Source of the DNA: Acidovorax sp. 106
GTDB taxonomy: Bacteria > Pseudomonadota > Gammaproteobacteria > Burkholderiales > Burkholderiaceae_C
DNA: 64,000 nucleotides
Direction of reading: 5' to 3'
Assembly: GCF_003663825.1 (NCBI RefSeq)
Contig: NZ_RCCC01000001.1
Coordinates: 1,186,501 to 1,250,500 of the forward strand
Positions within the stretch are counted from its first letter, which is position 1. Each line of letters begins with the position of its first letter. Under the pieces are notes generated by a model. That model did no database searches. It saw only the letters and a list, made by a program, of their open reading frames with translations, and was not told the DNA's origin. This document shows positions 57,053-64,000 of this stretch, piece after piece. The position numbers and the translations under genes were made by a program.

Positions 57053-57775
57053 TCACCCCCGATGCCGCTCCCGAAACTCACGCGCCTGCCCAAAATGTCC
57101 ATTGCCGATGAATGGCACCGGGGGCCGCAAGGCGGACAGTGGCGAGGGGTGGTTGGAGGTGAGCAGCAAGTGGCCGCGATCCTGCGGAATGAAGGCGCGC
57201 TTGGACTGGGCGTGTGCGCCCCACAGCATGAAGACGACCGGGCGGTCCCCCTCGGCCACATGGCGGATCACCGCGTCGGTCAGCAGCTCCCAGCCTTTGC
57301 CAGAGTGGCTGGCGGCCTGGCCCTCTTCCACCGTGAGGCAGGTGTTGAGCAATAGCACGCCGTTCTGTGCCCACTTCACCAAACTGCCGCCAGGGTTCGG
57401 GAAGGGGGGGAAAGGCGTGCCCAGGTCGCGCTGCATTTCCTTGAAGATGTTTTGCAGCGAAGGCGGCAAGCGCACACCGGACGCCACAGAGAATGCCAGC
57501 CCCTCGGCTTGGCCGCGCCCGTGGTACGGGTCCTGCCCCAGGATGACCACGCGCACCGCCTCGGGCGGGGTCAGCTCCAGCGCCCGCAGAGGGCGCGGGG
57601 GGAAGATGGCCGCCCCCGCGTCGATGCGCTCCTGCAGGTAGGCGAGCAGCTTTTGCCCCACGGCGCCGCCCAAGAACCCATCCACCAGCGACTGCCATCC
57701 CGCTGCGACAGGCCAATCCGAAGGGATGACGGTCTGCAATTGGGTCGCAGCAAAGTCCTCAGGTGCAGCATTCAT
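57053..57775 (-). CDS. ung: Uracil-DNA glycosylase
   Basis: 240 residues, family 1. It has the catalytic water-activating loop VVILGQDPYHGRGQAEGLAF (Asp in GQDPYH), LLLNTCLTVEEG, and the HPSPLSALRP DNA-intercalating loop. It removes uracil from DNA in base excision repair. The ATG at 57775 is chosen over TTG at 57781. A family-1 repeat separates it from trpC. Confidence 0.97.
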   Translation of the reverse strand: MNAAPEDFAATQLQTVIPSDWPVAAGWQSLVDGFLGGAVGQKLLAYLQERIDAGAAIFPPRPLRALELTPPEAVRVVILGQDPYHGRGQAEGLAFSVASGVRLPPSLQNIFKEMQRDLGTPFPPFPNPGGSLVKWAQNGVLLLNTCLTVEEGQAASHSGKGWELLTDAVIRHVAEGDRPVVFMLWGAHAQSKRAFIPQDRGHLLLTSNHPSPLSALRPPVPFIGNGHFGQAREFRERHRG

Positions 57776-57785
57776 AGTCAAAAAG

Positions 57786-57832
57786 GCCTCTAGCGCTTGA
57801 ATAGAAAGCGCAAATAGCTATCAAATCAATAG
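57786..57832. repeat. Family-1 palindromic repeat, copy R7
   Basis: CCTCTAGCGCTTGAATAG then AAAGCGCAAATAGCTATC. It lies between the trpC stop and the ung start. Confidence 0.7.
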
Positions 57833-57865
57833 CAATCACCACCACAAAAGCAACAGCGACAGCAA

Positions 57866-58666
57866 TTACTGGAACAGCTTGGCCAGCGCCAGGCCGGGGT
57901 CGTCCGCGCGCATGAAGGCCTCGCCCACCAGGAAGGCGTGCACGCCTGCGTCGCGCATCGTCTTGACATCGGCGGGCTTGAGGATGCCCGACTCGGTGAC
58001 CAGCAGGCGGTCTTGCGGTACGTCTTTCAACATGCCCAGCGTCGTGTCCAGCGTGACCTCGAACGTGCGCAGGTTGCGGTTGTTGATACCGACCAGCGGA
58101 GTCTTGAGCTTGAGCGCACGCTCCAGCTCAGGGCGGTCGTGCACCTCCACCAACACAGCCATGTCCAGGCTGCGGGCGATAGCCTCAAAGTCGGCCATCT
58201 GCGCGTCATCCAGGCAGGCGGCGATCAGCAAGATGGCATCGGCGCCCATGGCGCGCGATTCATAGATCTGGTAGGCATCCACCATGAAATCCTTGCGCAG
58301 CACGGGCAGCAAAGTGCTGGCGCGGGCTTGCTTGAGGTAATCAGGCTGGCCCTGAAAGAACTGCCGGTCGGTCAGCACCGACAAACAGGCCGCGCTGACC
58401 TTGCCATCGCCTTCCATATAGCTTTGGGCGATGTCGGCGGGCTCGAAGTTGGCGCGCAGAACGCCCTTGGATGGACTGGCCTTCTTGACCTCTGCAATCA
58501 CTGCCGCCTGGCCCTTGGCGATCTTGGCGCGCAGTGCGCCTTCAAAGTCGCGGGTGAGCACGCGGCTCTCGGCGTCAGCGCGAATCACGTCAAACGGCAG
58601 GCGCTTTTTGGCGGCGGCCACTTCCTCGTGTTTGACGGCGACGATTTTGTTCAGGATATCGGACAT
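57866..58666 (-). CDS. trpC: Indole-3-glycerol phosphate synthase
   Basis: 266 residues, a TIM-barrel enzyme of tryptophan synthesis. Conserved: [16 protein letters not shown] (phosphate and catalytic Lys), [38 protein letters not shown], and VTESGI. It ends the trp operon here, 68 bases after the small membrane-protein gene. The trpF domain is not fused. Confidence 0.97.
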   Translation of the reverse strand: MSDILNKIVAVKHEEVAAAKKRLPFDVIRADAESRVLTRDFEGALRAKIAKGQAAVIAEVKKASPSKGVLRANFEPADIAQSYMEGDGKVSAACLSVLTDRQFFQGQPDYLKQARASTLLPVLRKDFMVDAYQIYESRAMGADAILLIAACLDDAQMADFEAIARSLDMAVLVEVHDRPELERALKLKTPLVGINNRNLRTFEVTLDTTLGMLKDVPQDRLLVTESGILKPADVKTMRDAGVHAFLVGEAFMRADDPGLALAKLFQ

Positions 58667-58734
58667 GGTTTCACTTTCAAAAATGGACGATCGGGCAGGT
58701 CATCAGGTGCGTACACGCGGCCGCCTCGTACGCC

Positions 58735-59346
58735 TCACGCAGGGTCTGGCTTGGCGCTGCGAGGCAAGCCCGGCAGCGGTGCGCCTGAGCGACGGATCTC
58801 CAGCCGCTGCGCGAGGCGGCTGACAAAATGGTCCAGGGTTGCCATCTCTTCGGGTTTGCCGGAGTTGGCATGGATCAGCGCCAAAGCAGCCACAGGACCC
58901 CGGCGCGCATGGCGCAACTCCAACTGCCAAGCGGCCTCTTCGCCGTCACCCCCCACGTAGCAGCCCAGGCTGTAGTCCGGCCCCAGGGTGATGACAGAGT
59001 GACCGTGCAGCCCAACCGGGGTCAACTTGCGCTGCTCGAAATGGACCTCCCAACCCTGTTGCTTTTTGCGTTGGCGCTTTTGCACCAAGGCCCATGTGGC
59101 CCAAGTCGCCAAGGCGCCCAGCACCAGCATCCAAACAAGCCATCCCAGCCCGCCAAGGCGCAACGATACAACGATGGAAAAGAAGAGCCCAGCAGCGGCG
59201 GCCCATGTATTGAGCACTTCCAACCAGAGCACCCAAGCCCCTCCACCCGCGTGCTGCGGCAACCACAGGCGAGGCTGTTGTTCCACCGCTGCAGCCAAGC
59301 CGTTGAGGCCGTGCTGCCGTATCAAGGGCCGACGGGCAACGCTCAC
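58735..59346 (-). CDS. Unrecognised two-helix membrane protein in the trp operon
   Basis: 203 residues. Two adjacent transmembrane helices (WLEVLNTWAAAAGLFFSIVV and LGWLVWMLVLGALATWATWA) lie at about 40-88. A cytoplasmic or periplasmic domain of about 100 residues follows (HGHSVITLGPDYSLGCYVGG, then LDHFVSRLAQRLEIRRSG). It starts with GTG at 59346, overlapping the stop of the 50-residue gene upstream (GTGA), so the two are translationally coupled. No family is recognised. Confidence 0.75.
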   Translation of the reverse strand: MSVARRPLIRQHGLNGLAAAVEQQPRLWLPQHAGGGAWVLWLEVLNTWAAAAGLFFSIVVSLRLGGLGWLVWMLVLGALATWATWALVQKRQRKKQQGWEVHFEQRKLTPVGLHGHSVITLGPDYSLGCYVGGDGEEAAWQLELRHARRGPVAALALIHANSGKPEEMATLDHFVSRLAQRLEIRRSGAPLPGLPRSAKPDPA

Positions 59347-59495
59347 GGTTGCACCTTGTCCTCACGGGGCTGGGTCACGCTGTCGCCCTCCGGCCCCTTC
59401 AGTACACGCACAAACACGCGGTGCAGCACCACCCCCACGGCAATGAACAGCGCGGAAACGCCCAACGCAATCCACAGACCGGGGTCATGCCACAT
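59343..59495 (-). CDS. 50-residue single-pass membrane protein, translationally coupled
   Basis: A small gene, MWHDPGLWIALGVSALFI then AVGVVLHRVFVRVLKG, ending KVQP. One strong transmembrane helix lies at residues about 7-30, with a basic then charged C-terminal tail. It starts 6 bases after the trpD stop (59502) and its TGA overlaps the GTG of the next gene by 4 bases. The tight packing between two genes and the lack of other coding potential support it. Confidence 0.8.
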   Translation of the reverse strand: MWHDPGLWIALGVSALFIAVGVVLHRVFVRVLKGPEGDSVTQPREDKVQP

Positions 59496-59501
59496 GGCTG
59501 C

Positions 59502-60533
59502 TTAGCCCGCCAGCGCGTGGGTGCGAACCACCAGCGCCTCCAGCTTGGCCTTGGCGGCGCCGCTTGCAATCACAGCGCGGGCCTTGGCGATGCCATCCGC
59601 GATGGATTCGGCCACATTGGCGGCATACAGCGCCACGCCTGCGTTCAGGCAGACAATGTCTTGCGCGGCACCGGGCTCGCCTTTGAGCACACCGATCAGC
59701 ATCTCGCGCGACTGCTCCGGCGTCTCGACCTTGAGGGCGCGGTTGCTGGCCATCGGCAGGCCGAAGTCCTCGGGGTGGATTTCGTACTCGGTGATCTGGC
59801 CATTCTTCAGCTCGCCCACCAGCGTGGCGGCGCCCAGGCTCACTTCGTCCATGCCGTCGCGGCCGTAGACCACCATGGCGTGCTCGGCACCCAGGCGTTG
59901 CAGCGCGCGCACCTGGATACCGACGAGGTCTGGGTGGAACACGCCCATCAAGATGTTGGGCGCACCGGCCGGGTTGGTCAGCGGGCCCAGGATGTTGAAG
60001 ATGGTGCGCACGCCCAGTTCCTTGCGCACCGGGGCCACGTTCTTCATGGCAGGGTGGTGGTTGGGCGCAAACATGAAGCCGATGCCGACTTCAGCGATGC
60101 ACTGGGCGATCTGCTCGGGCTTGAGGTTGATGTGGATGCCCAGAGCCTCCATCACATCGGCGCTGCCGCTTTTGCTGGACACGCCCCGTCCGCCATGTTT
60201 GCTGACCTTGGCGCCTGCGGCGGCTGCCACGAACATCGAGCAGGTGGAGATGTTGAAGGTGTTGGCGCCGTCGCCGCCTGTGCCCACGATGTCCACCATG
60301 TGGGTCGCGTCCTTCACATGCACCTTGGTGCTGAACTCGCGCATCACCTGCGCGGCGGCGGTGATCTCGCCGATGGTTTCCTTCTTCACTCGCAGGCCGG
60401 TGATGATGGATGCGGTCATGACCGGGGAGAGTTCGCCGTTCATGATGAGCCGCATCAGGTGCAGCATCTCGTCGTGGAAGATTTCGCGGTGCTCGATGGT
60501 GCGCTGCAGCGCTTCCTGGGGGGTAATAGGCAT
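59502..60533 (-). CDS. trpD: Anthranilate phosphoribosyltransferase
   Basis: 343 residues, with [17 protein letters not shown] (PRPP binding), [41 protein letters not shown] and GPLTNPAG. It transfers phosphoribosyl to anthranilate. It lies between the LysE-type exporter and the small membrane genes. Confidence 0.98.
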   Translation of the reverse strand: MPITPQEALQRTIEHREIFHDEMLHLMRLIMNGELSPVMTASIITGLRVKKETIGEITAAAQVMREFSTKVHVKDATHMVDIVGTGGDGANTFNISTCSMFVAAAAGAKVSKHGGRGVSSKSGSADVMEALGIHINLKPEQIAQCIAEVGIGFMFAPNHHPAMKNVAPVRKELGVRTIFNILGPLTNPAGAPNILMGVFHPDLVGIQVRALQRLGAEHAMVVYGRDGMDEVSLGAATLVGELKNGQITEYEIHPEDFGLPMASNRALKVETPEQSREMLIGVLKGEPGAAQDIVCLNAGVALYAANVAESIADGIAKARAVIASGAAKAKLEALVVRTHALAG

Positions 60534-60551
60534 GAAATATCTCCCGGCGTT

Positions 60552-61217
60552 TTAGGCTGAGGGTTGGTCTGTGAGGGCCAGCTTGAGCCCGAATCCGATG
60601 AACATGGCACCTGCCACGCGGTCCAGCCAGTGCATACCGCGCCGGATGGCCGTGGCGCGCCGCGCCATCCACGACGCAGCCAGCGCCCACCCCACGTTGA
60701 CGGGAATGGCGTTCACGTTGAACAGCACGCCCAGCAGCACAAAGGCCAGCGCCTTGTTGTCGGTGCCCGGCGCGATGAACTGCGGCACAAAGGCCAGGAA
60801 GAAGATGGCGACCTTGGGGTTGAGCACATTGGTCCAGAAACCGCCCAAGAACACCTTGGAGAGCGGCGTGTGCTGCGCAGGCGCCGCTTGCGCCGCCGCC
60901 AGCGCTGCGTTGTTGCCCCCGTCGGCACCAGGCTTGGACAGCAACATGCGCACGCCCATCCACATCAGGTACGCCGCACCGATCCACTTGAGCACGGTGA
61001 ACGCCGTGGCCGATGCGGCCAGCAGCGCGCCCACGCCCACGGCGGCCGCAAAGATGTGCACAAAACACCCAGCCGTGATGCCCAGCCCCGCCACGATGCC
61101 CGCCCGTGTGCCGGAGCGCAGCGCGTTGGTCACGATGTAAAGCACATCAGGGCCGGGGGTCAGGTTCAGCAGCCAGCCTGCGGCGATGAACATCACCAGT
61201 TGGTGGCTGTCGATCAT
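60552..61217 (-). CDS. LysE/RhtB-family amino acid exporter within the trp operon
   Basis: 221 residues, six hydrophobic helices. It has the LysE/RhtB hallmarks NLTPGPDVLYIVTNALRSGT at the start, GAAYLMWMGVRMLLSKP, and FWTNVLNPKVAIFFLAFVPQ. Members export amino acids such as threonine, homoserine or leucine. Its ATG shares a base with the trpG stop (TGATG). Tryptophan or an anthranilate-type intermediate is a possible substrate by context only. Confidence 0.85.
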   Translation of the reverse strand: MIDSHQLVMFIAAGWLLNLTPGPDVLYIVTNALRSGTRAGIVAGLGITAGCFVHIFAAAVGVGALLAASATAFTVLKWIGAAYLMWMGVRMLLSKPGADGGNNAALAAAQAAPAQHTPLSKVFLGGFWTNVLNPKVAIFFLAFVPQFIAPGTDNKALAFVLLGVLFNVNAIPVNVGWALAASWMARRATAIRRGMHWLDRVAGAMFIGFGLKLALTDQPSA

Positions 61218-61801
61218 CACGCGCGCTGCTCCAGAAAGTTCTTGAGCATGGCGTGGCCGTGTTCGGTCAAGATGCTTTCGGGGTGGAACTGCACGCCTTC
61301 AATCGCGAGCGTCTTGTGGCGCACCCCCATGATTTCGCCATCTTCCGTCCAGGCCGTTACTTCCAGCACGTCGGGGCAGGTAGCACGCTCAATGGACAGG
61401 GAGTGGTAGCGGTTGACGGTGAATTGCTCGGGCAAACCGGCGAACACGCCCTTCTGCGTAGTGGTGATGACGCTGGTCTTGCCGTGCATCAGTTGCTGAG
61501 CGCGGATGATGTTGCCGCCAAACGCCGCACCAATGGCCTGGTGGCCCAGGCACACGCCCAGGATGGGTAGCTTGCCCGCAAAGTGCTTGATCGCGGCGAC
61601 CGAGATGCCGGCCTCGGCGGGCGAGCAGGGGCCGGGCGAGATAACCAAGCGGTCGAGCTGACCCGCGTTCAGGCGCACTTCGATCTCGGCCACGGTGATC
61701 TCGTCGTTGCGGAACACCTCGACCTCGGCTCCCAGTTCACCAAAGTACTGGACGATGTTGTAGGTGAAGCTGTCGTAGTTATCGACCATCAAGAGTTTCA
61801 T
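61217..61801 (-). CDS. trpG: Anthranilate synthase glutamine amidotransferase subunit
   Basis: 194 residues, class-I glutamine amidotransferase. It has the catalytic Cys in [10 protein letters not shown], and His/Glu in VQFHPESIL; the start [18 protein letters not shown] is typical. It supplies ammonia to TrpE. Its ATG overlaps the stop of the chorismate mutase gene (ATGA) and its own stop overlaps the exporter start. Confidence 0.98.
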   Translation of the reverse strand: MKLLMVDNYDSFTYNIVQYFGELGAEVEVFRNDEITVAEIEVRLNAGQLDRLVISPGPCSPAEAGISVAAIKHFAGKLPILGVCLGHQAIGAAFGGNIIRAQQLMHGKTSVITTTQKGVFAGLPEQFTVNRYHSLSIERATCPDVLEVTAWTEDGEIMGVRHKTLAIEGVQFHPESILTEHGHAMLKNFLEQRA

Positions 61802-62133
61802 GCGGCGCTCCCGGCAAGGGCGGGCTCGCGCAGACGGGCGAACTCGCGGTGTTCATAGGCAATGCAGGCTTCCATGAGGCTGCGGTAGATGGCTTCCATC
61901 ACATCGGCGTCGCCGCCTTCGGCCCCAGCGCGTTCGCGCACACGGGCCACGATGGCTTCGATGCGGGCTTCGTCGCGCACCTGTTCCACACCTTGCTTGA
62001 TGCGGGCGGCCTGGGTCATGTAGCCCACGCGCTCGACCAGCAAGGGGACCAGCACGTCGTCCAGCACATTCACCTCGCGGCGTACGTCCTGCATGGTGGT
62101 GCAGTGTTTGGTTCGGGAAATGGCGCGGGTCAT
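61798..62133 (-). CDS. Chorismate mutase (AroQ / CM-type II) embedded in the trp operon
   Basis: 111 residues, an all-helical AroQ-fold. The first helix reads [20 protein letters not shown] with the conserved Arg, then [13 protein letters not shown], and the closing [19 protein letters not shown]. These fit chorismate mutase or isochorismate-pyruvate lyase of the PchB group. It would divert chorismate to prephenate at the branch point shared with TrpE. Both ends overlap its neighbours by ATGA, coupling it to trpE and trpG. Confidence 0.8.
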   Translation of the reverse strand: MTRAISRTKHCTTMQDVRREVNVLDDVLVPLLVERVGYMTQAARIKQGVEQVRDEARIEAIVARVRERAGAEGGDADVMEAIYRSLMEACIAYEHREFARLREPALAGSAA

Positions 62134-63629
62134 TCCAAGCCCTCCTCGACCAGCTCGGCGGCACGCAGCAGCGCGCGGGCCTTGTGCTCGGTTTCTTTCC
62201 ACTCCAGCTCTGGCACTGAGTCAGCCACCACACCGGCGGCGGCCTGCACATACAGCGTGCCGTTCTTGATAATGCCGGTGCGAATCGCAATGGCCACATC
62301 CATGTCGCCTGCGTAGCTCAGGTAGCCGCAGGCGCCGCCGTACAGGCCACGCTTGGTCGGTTCGAGCTGGTCAATCAGTTCCATCGCATGCACCTTGGGC
62401 GCGCCGGTCAGCGTGCCCGCAGGGAAGGTGGCCTTGAGCACGTCCATGCTGGTCATGCCGTCGTGCAGGATGCCTTCCACGTTGCTAACGATGTGCATCA
62501 CGTGGCTGTAGCGCTCTACCGCAAAGGCCTCGGTCACCTTCACGGTGCCGGTCTTGGCGATGCGACCGATGTCGTTGCGCGCCAGGTCTATCAGCATCAC
62601 GTGCTCGGCGCGCTCCTTGGGGTCGTTGATGAGTTCGACCTCGGTGGCCTTGTCCTTCTCGGGCGTGGCACCGCGCGGGCGGGTGCCGGCCAGGGGGCGG
62701 ATGGTGACCTTAGTGCCTTCGTCGGTTTTTTCCTGGCGCACCAAAATTTCGGGGCTGGCGCCCACCACATGGAAGTCGCCGAAGTCGTAGAAGTACATGT
62801 ACGGCGACGGGTTCAGCGAACGCAGCGCGCGGTAAAGGCTTAGCGGGCTTTCGGTGTAACGCTTGTGGATGCGCTGGCCTACCTGCACCTGCATGAAGTC
62901 GCCGGCGGCGATCAACTCCTTGGCGCGGTCCACGGCGGCCAGGTAGTCGGCCTTGGCGAAGTCGCGCTGGGCGGGGTGGCTTTCGGTGGCCTTCACCACA
63001 GGCGCGCTCACCGAATATTTCAGCTGCTCCTTCAGGTCGCGCAGACGTTTCTTGGCCTTGGCATACGCCTCGGGCTGGGCCGGGTCCGCGTAGACGATGA
63101 GGTAGAGCTTGCCCGAGAGGTTGTCGATGACGGCCAGTTCCTCGCACTGCAGCAGCAGGATGTCGGGGCAGCCCAGGGTGTCGGGCGGGCAAGTGGCTTC
63201 GAGCTTCTTTTCGATGTAGCGCACCGCGTCGTAGCCGAAGTAGCCAGCCAGGCCACCGCAAAAGCGCGGCAGGCCGGGGCGCAGCGCCACCTTGAACCGC
63301 TTTTGGTATGCCTCGATGAAATCAAGCGGGTTGCCTTGCGCGGTCTCGACCACCTGGCCGTCGGTCACGACCTCGGTGCGCGCCGCATCGCCAAAGCCGC
63401 TGGCGCGCAGCAGCGTGCGCGCGGGCAGGCCGATGAAGCTGTAGCGCCCAAAGCGCTCGCCACCCACCACGGATTCGAGCAAGAAGCTGTGCTTGCCGCC
63501 GTCCTTGGTGTGCGCCAGCTTCAGGTACAGCGAGAGCGGGGTTTCCAGGTCCGCAAAGGCCTCGAGCATGAGCGGAATGCGGTTGTAGCCTTCGCTGGCC
63601 AGGCTTTTGAATTCAAGTTCTGTGATCAC
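62130..63629 (-). CDS. trpE: Anthranilate synthase component I
   Basis: 499 residues from the GTG at 63629, giving the usual start ITELEFKSLASEGYNRIPL. The tryptophan feedback motif LLES is intact (50-53). The chorismate-binding core includes IRPLAGTRPRGATPEKD, ELINDPKERAEHVMLIDLAR and TLTGAPKVHAMELID. GGGAG lies 8 bases before the GTG. A longer frame begins with TTG at 63698 but gives non-conserved residues and runs through the leader region. First gene of the trp operon; a leader peptide precedes it. Confidence 0.97.
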   Translation of the reverse strand: MITELEFKSLASEGYNRIPLMLEAFADLETPLSLYLKLAHTKDGGKHSFLLESVVGGERFGRYSFIGLPARTLLRASGFGDAARTEVVTDGQVVETAQGNPLDFIEAYQKRFKVALRPGLPRFCGGLAGYFGYDAVRYIEKKLEATCPPDTLGCPDILLLQCEELAVIDNLSGKLYLIVYADPAQPEAYAKAKKRLRDLKEQLKYSVSAPVVKATESHPAQRDFAKADYLAAVDRAKELIAAGDFMQVQVGQRIHKRYTESPLSLYRALRSLNPSPYMYFYDFGDFHVVGASPEILVRQEKTDEGTKVTIRPLAGTRPRGATPEKDKATEVELINDPKERAEHVMLIDLARNDIGRIAKTGTVKVTEAFAVERYSHVMHIVSNVEGILHDGMTSMDVLKATFPAGTLTGAPKVHAMELIDQLEPTKRGLYGGACGYLSYAGDMDVAIAIRTGIIKNGTLYVQAAAGVVADSVPELEWKETEHKARALLRAAELVEEGLE

Positions 63630-63663
63630 GGGGAGGGCTCCCAGCTGTCGCAGCGCGTATCCC

Positions 63664-63844
63664 TTAGCAATGAAAAAGGGGCGCTGCGGTCCATTCAATC
63701 GGCCTCACCGCATCGGGGTGGAGGCCACGGGTGCACGCTGGGGCGGTTGCCCAGGTGCTTTCAGGCGTTCAAAAGGACAGGCTGACGCCAGGGCCAGGCT
63801 CCCCGGTCGCTGCAACCTGTGATGAACACGTGATGAATGAACAT
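63664..63844 (-). promoter_or_regulatory. trp leader / probable attenuator upstream of trpE
   Basis: After the leader peptide stop, the minus strand can form CTGGG-N7-CCCAG and GGCCTCCACC pairing with GGTGAGGCC, followed by GCGGT...ACCGC, CGCCCC and a T5 run at 63678-63674. This is the layout of a transcription attenuator, but the exact stems need folding. Confidence 0.45.
63761..63844 (-). CDS. trpL: trp leader peptide with Trp-Pro-Trp
   Basis: A 27-codon frame, starting ATG at 63844 and stopping with TGA at 63761, contains GCC TGG CCC TGG CGT: residues Trp17 and Trp19 in SDRGAWPWRQPV. It lies 131 bases before the trpE start. Closely spaced Trp codons ahead of a trp operon are the signature of attenuation by ribosome stalling. 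No Shine-Dalgarno site is seen; an in-frame GTG at 63829 is an alternative start. Confidence 0.65.
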   Translation of the reverse strand: MFIHHVFITGCSDRGAWPWRQPVLLNA

Positions 63845-63851
63845 GGGCCAA

Positions 63852-63860
63852 AGTGTAGCA
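63852..63860 (-). promoter_or_regulatory. Possible extended -10 promoter of the trp operon
   Basis: On the minus strand TGCTACACT (extended TGn then TACACT at 63857-63852) lies immediately upstream of the leader ATG, which would make the leader transcript nearly leaderless. No good -35 is seen. Confidence 0.35.
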
Positions 63861-63967
63861 AACACGGTCATTGATTTTTGATAGAACCCCTCAGCACAAC
63901 ACCACCAGCGGGCATCCCATCGAAAACCCTGTTGTCACACCCGCACAGTCCAGCAACAATTTGAAAC

Positions 63968-63979
63968 GAACGACCGTTC
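63968..63979. promoter_or_regulatory. TetR-type operator-like palindrome at the right edge
   Basis: GAACG-AC-CGTTC flanked by AAA and TTTT makes a nearly perfect dyad of the type bound by TetR-family repressors. It probably serves a gene starting beyond the window; nothing in the window needs it. Confidence 0.4.
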
Positions 63980-64000
63980 TTTTTCTAGCATTCTTTTCCA

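Noticed and set aside
63630..63698. Longer trpE starting with TTG at 63698
   Set aside because: The added 23 residues are not like TrpE N-termini, and the segment overlaps the leader's presumed T-run region; the GTG at 63629 has a ribosome-binding site and conserved start.

Overview
The window is a GC-rich chromosomal segment of a betaproteobacterium, most likely of the family Comamonadaceae (Acidovorax or a close relative). This is inferred from the gene families (a Bug-type receptor, PhaM, GlpSTPQUV, an MFS-acyltransferase fusion), from the trp operon layout with an embedded chorismate mutase and LysE exporter, and from a dense scatter of short palindromic repeats. No species assignment is possible from the sequence alone. 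No prophage, insertion sequence, CRISPR array or rRNA gene was seen.

Layout, left to right. 1-9.5 kb holds mixed single genes: the tail of an unknown gene, a Bug solute receptor, a lysophospholipid flippase/acyltransferase fusion, a ceramidase-like (CREST) membrane protein divergent from an XRE regulator, a DUF2867 protein, a WXXGXW secreted protein, an MhpD-like hydratase, a FIST sensor protein and PhaM. 9.6-13.7 kb is a copper-handling cluster (DUF2946 protein, TonB receptor, YcnI, PCuAC). 13.8-16.4 kb carries small stress or regulatory genes (DksA-like protein, a 'translational machinery' protein, a cysteine-free Rrf2 regulator, NhaR). 16.6-25.7 kb is the spc-alpha ribosomal protein operon, read leftward from a strong promoter at 25.7 kb, with initiator tRNA-Met at its 3' end. 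It starts at rplN and has no infA between secY and rpmJ.

25.7-36.5 kb is a complete glycerol uptake and catabolism locus: glpD and the ABC importer genes glpSTPQUV read leftward, with glpR and glpK divergent. 36.7-37.6 kb is proC. 37.7-42.5 kb is a five-gene leftward island with vWA, TerD and TelA homologues plus two unrecognised proteins. This is the least understood multi-gene unit and the best candidate for a poorly described system. 42.8-54.2 kb has ubiA, dps, a lipoprotein M20 peptidase, oxyR and recG (leftward), then an HD-GYP protein, a Pfk-2-like kinase, queA and a lipoprotein with a Ser-Ser-Ala tandem repeat. 54.5-56.9 kb encodes an unusual outer-membrane protein combining a barrel-like region, an OmpA domain and Ig-like repeats. 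57.0-63.9 kb is ung followed by the trp operon (trpL, trpE, chorismate mutase, trpG, lysE-type exporter, trpD, two small membrane proteins, trpC), all leftward and largely joined by start/stop overlaps. A previously unlisted leader peptide with Trp-Pro-Trp precedes trpE.

Two interspersed repeat families run through the window. Family 1 is a palindrome with core AGCGCTTATT/AATAAGCGCT (seven copies); one copy encodes the signal peptide of YcnI and one lies inside ubiA. Family 2 is a CCCCCTGAG...GGGGG element (four copies), and every copy begins within about 10 bases of a stop codon, in the same orientation as that gene.
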